NCBI GenBank assembly: GCA_964527325.1
Contig: CAZGNU010000033.1
Span: forward strand, 1 to 19,427
DNA from: UBA6164 sp964527325
GTDB taxonomy: Bacteria; Patescibacteriota; Gracilibacteria; BD1-5; UBA6164
Direction of reading: 5' to 3'
DNA: 19,427 nt
Numbering within the stretch: the first letter of the stretch is position 1; every line of letters starts with the position of its first letter. Both the position numbers and the translations under genes were made by a program. The notes beneath the pieces were generated by a model. That model had not been told where the DNA came from. It did not search any database and saw nothing but the letters and a program-made list of their open reading frames with translations. Below, piece after piece: positions 18,116-19,427 of this stretch.

Positions 18116-18452
18116 ATTTTTTATGAACTTTTAATTTATATATTTTTCTTATTTTTTTGATAGTATTTTCTTGATAATAAACAAATAATCTAAAATTATT
18201 AATAGTTACAGATACATAGTAATTGTTTTTATTAACATGTCTTCAATAGACAATACCATTAGATAAATTTATTTCAATATTTTTCTTTATATTTTCATAT
18301 AATTTATCTCAAATAGATATATAATCATTTATTATTTCTTCTTCTCAAAATAATCATCAATTTTTTATAAGATCAATAAAATTATTTTTATAAGAATCAA
18401 TAAATCACTTCAAAAAAAATATTACTTTTTCATTATATACTACACTATACAT
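18114..18452 (-). CDS. Small protein, possible RelE/ParE-like toxin
   Basis: A 112-residue basic protein of unknown function. It opens with a short beta-like stretch (YSVVYNEKVIFFLKGFI) and ends with SVTINNFRLFVYYQ and a lysine-rich tail (IRKIYKLKVHKK), the strand-rich, basic C-terminal pattern of RelE/ParE-type toxins. I do not recognise a specific family and see no diagnostic catalytic residues. Its ATG overlaps the last 8 bases of the 44-residue gene upstream, an arrangement typical of toxin-antitoxin pairs. The stop codon lies in the terminator shared with the convergent gene. Confidence 0.6.
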
Positions 18453-18579
18453 AAACAACTTCTTTATTACCAAAATTACTTTCCTTCAAATCAATTTTTA
18501 ATTCTTCAGCAGTTTCTCTAATATATGAATACATAATTTTATCTAGTTCCTCTCATGTTACATAATTATCTTCAGCCAT
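18445..18579 (-). CDS. Small acidic protein, possible antitoxin
   Basis: A 44-residue protein, acidic and mostly helical in character (GEELDKIMYSYIRETAEELKIDLKES), ending in TAG. It overlaps the following basic protein by 8 nt in another frame. Size, charge and overlap fit an antitoxin that neutralises its partner; no DNA-binding motif is obvious. It has an upstream TTTTGTGTATAAT promoter-like motif and no Shine-Dalgarno sequence. Function is inferred from arrangement only. Confidence 0.55.
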
Positions 18580-18640
18580 AATTGTATTTTAATATATAAA
18601 TTATAATTATTATAATAAAATTTATATTTATTGCAAATAA

Positions 18641-18653
18641 TTATACACAAAAC
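18641..18653 (-). promoter_or_regulatory. Putative promoter of the small overlapping gene pair
   Basis: On the minus strand, TTTTGTG (18653-18647) directly abuts a consensus TATAAT (18646-18641), 61 nt before the ATG at 18579. It is the same 13-mer as before the methyltransferase gene. Confidence 0.5.
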
Positions 18654-18674
18654 ATATAATTATATTAATTCATA

Positions 18675-18770
18675 CTACTTCTCAATTTTCTTAAAATCTT
18701 TCCCTGTTTTTATATCCATTTTAAACGAAATAAATCATTTAAAATATTCTTTTTTTACATTGTATTTCAT
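18675..18770 (-). CDS. Very small open frame, possible gene remnant
   Basis: 31 codons (MKYNVKKEYFKGFISFKMD... to TAG) with one TGA. The frame is open further upstream and is continuous, across a TAA, with the toxin-like frame at 18846-19214. It may be the remnant of a longer C-terminus or of another small gene. I recognise nothing in it. The remaining parts of 18580-18845 hold only A/T-rich sequence and one promoter-like motif. Confidence 0.2.
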
Positions 18771-18845
18771 AGTGTTAGAATTAAAAAATAAATCCCCTAT
18801 AGTTCCCTTTCATAAATAGATGAACACTGAGATTATTTTTAAGTT

Positions 18846-19214
18846 TTATTCAAAATTCTCAAATCTGTTATTTTTAAAATCATTATGCAACATATCAAGA
18901 TTTTTATTTAATAATGCCACAAAATTTGAATTATTCATTGATATATTATTTCATATTATTTTATCATTTTTTAATCTTAAAATAATTGGAATATAAATAT
19001 CCTTTTCAACAAAAAAGATAAATAATATTCTTCAAGATGCTGTTTCGGATGTTAAATATACTTTTCTCAATAAAGTTCACTTAAAAACTTTTCATAAATT
19101 ATCTCAAATTCATCATTTTGCTTTTACATAAGCTTTCTTAATATCATCAAAAGAAAAATATTTTTTTAATTTATCTAACTACTTTTCCTTGATAGTTTCA
19201 CAAATTCTTAACAT
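18846..19214 (-). pseudogene. Toxin-like small protein interrupted by an in-frame TAG
   Basis: The frame begins ATG at 19214, meets TAG at codon 12 (19181-19179), and then runs open for 110 further codons to TAA at 18846. The two sides read as one protein (MLRICETIKEK, stop, LDKLKKYFSFDDIKKAYVKAK...), and no start codon is available soon after the TAG. The body has a strand-rich core (RKVYLTSETASGRILFIFFV, then YIPIILRLKNDKIIGNN) that recalls RelE-like toxins, though I cannot name the family. It starts one base after the stop of the 60-residue gene upstream, so the two look like an antitoxin-toxin operon with the toxin inactivated. A CAG-to-TAG change would explain it; amber readthrough or a sequence error are alternatives. 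Confidence 0.6.
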
Positions 19215-19215
19215 A

Positions 19216-19398
19216 TTATAGTAAATTAGATAAACTATTCATCTTTGACTGTAAATAGTCATTTACTTTAATATCTTCTACTTCTCTTTCCATCATTCTT
19301 TTTCTTGCAGGAAATTTTATTCAAATATTATAATCTACTTGTTTTCAATAAAGTGCAACTATTTTCTTTGGTGCATTTTTTACTAATATATCCGTCAT
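19216..19398 (-). CDS. Small protein, possible antitoxin of the interrupted pair
   Basis: A 60-residue protein with two TGA-encoded glycines (LYGKQ, NIGIK) and a charged C-terminal helix (ARKRMMEREVEDIKVNDYLQ). It directly precedes the interrupted toxin-like gene with one base between stop and start. The upstream region is a run of five TTAAA units at the window edge, so its promoter is not visible. I recognise no family; the antitoxin idea rests on size and position. Confidence 0.5.
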
Positions 19399-19402
19399 AA
19401 TT

Positions 19403-19427
19403 TTAAATTAAATTAAATTAAATTAAA
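19403..19427. repeat. TTAAA pentanucleotide tandem repeat
   Basis: Five exact copies of TTAAA run to the end of the window, ending 5 nt before the start codon of the 60-residue gene on the minus strand. The array may continue beyond the window. It may be a variable leader spacer or simply low-complexity sequence at a contig edge. Confidence 0.7.

Noticed and set aside
1..19427. TGA read as tryptophan (Mycoplasma-type code)
   Set aside because: It would put Trp at GYG, KTG, P-loop and prepilin cleavage glycines, and TGG is used normally for conserved Trp.
18114..19427. CRISPR array or phage remnant near the right edge
   Set aside because: No regularly spaced direct repeats other than the 5-bp TTAAA run, and no integrase, capsid or terminase-like protein.

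Overview
The window is very A+T-rich bacterial DNA that only makes sense with UGA read as glycine (translation table 25, used by Gracilibacteria/BD1-5 and Absconditabacteria/SR1 in the Candidate Phyla Radiation). Under the standard code nearly every gene breaks into fragments. With TGA = Gly, long complete proteins appear, and the TGA codons fall on invariant glycines: both glycines of the K+ channel GYGD filter, the KTG box of the penicillin-binding protein, HEIGH of the zinc protease, motif I of the methyltransferase, the glycine before DTGS in ribosomal protein S15, and the G|F cleavage site of a prepilin. TAA and TAG remain stops. I cannot tell from this window which of the two lineages it is.

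Layout. 1-1792 (-): an unfinished pilin-like surface protein with a LamG-type domain, carrying one frameshift. 1905-2777 (-): voltage-gated K+ channel with a C-terminal zinc ribbon. 2841-2991: a 151-bp palindrome-rich repeat element. 3013-6697 (-): a tight operon of [2Fe-2S] thioredoxin-like ferredoxin, cysS, a PHP-family metal hydrolase and a Ste24-type M48 protease. 6790-6864 (-): tRNA-Phe(GAA) with its own promoter and terminator. 6927-12252 (-): a second operon of murL (muropeptide precursor epimerase), a class B penicillin-binding protein and a KefB-like cation/proton antiporter with an RCK domain. 12521-12790 (+): rpsO. 12849-15077 (-): rel/spoT. 15210-16025 (+): a second pilin-like protein. 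16052-16714 (-): SAM methyltransferase. 16887-18089 (+): a degenerate AAA_14/DUF4143 ATPase. 18114-19398 (-): small overlapping or abutting genes that look like toxin-antitoxin modules, one with an in-frame amber codon.

The genes point to a small, surface-attached cell. It has peptidoglycan synthesis (MurL supplying the D-Glu-containing precursor, PBP crosslinking), potassium control (channel plus antiporter), type IV pilin-like surface proteins with a carbohydrate- or ligand-binding domain, and stringent-response control.

Three features cut across the window. (1) A GC-rich palindromic repeat family occurs four times; two copies lie in frame inside proteins (CysS, the DUF4143 ATPase) and one at the 5' edge of murL. 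(2) A promoter-like motif TTTTGTG directly followed by a TATAAT-like -10 precedes at least five transcription units. (3) Three reading frames are interrupted (pilin -1, antiporter at an A10 run, toxin amber), which may be sequencing errors, decay or recoding. Almost no start codon has a Shine-Dalgarno sequence. No CRISPR array, insertion sequence, transposase or prophage gene was seen.
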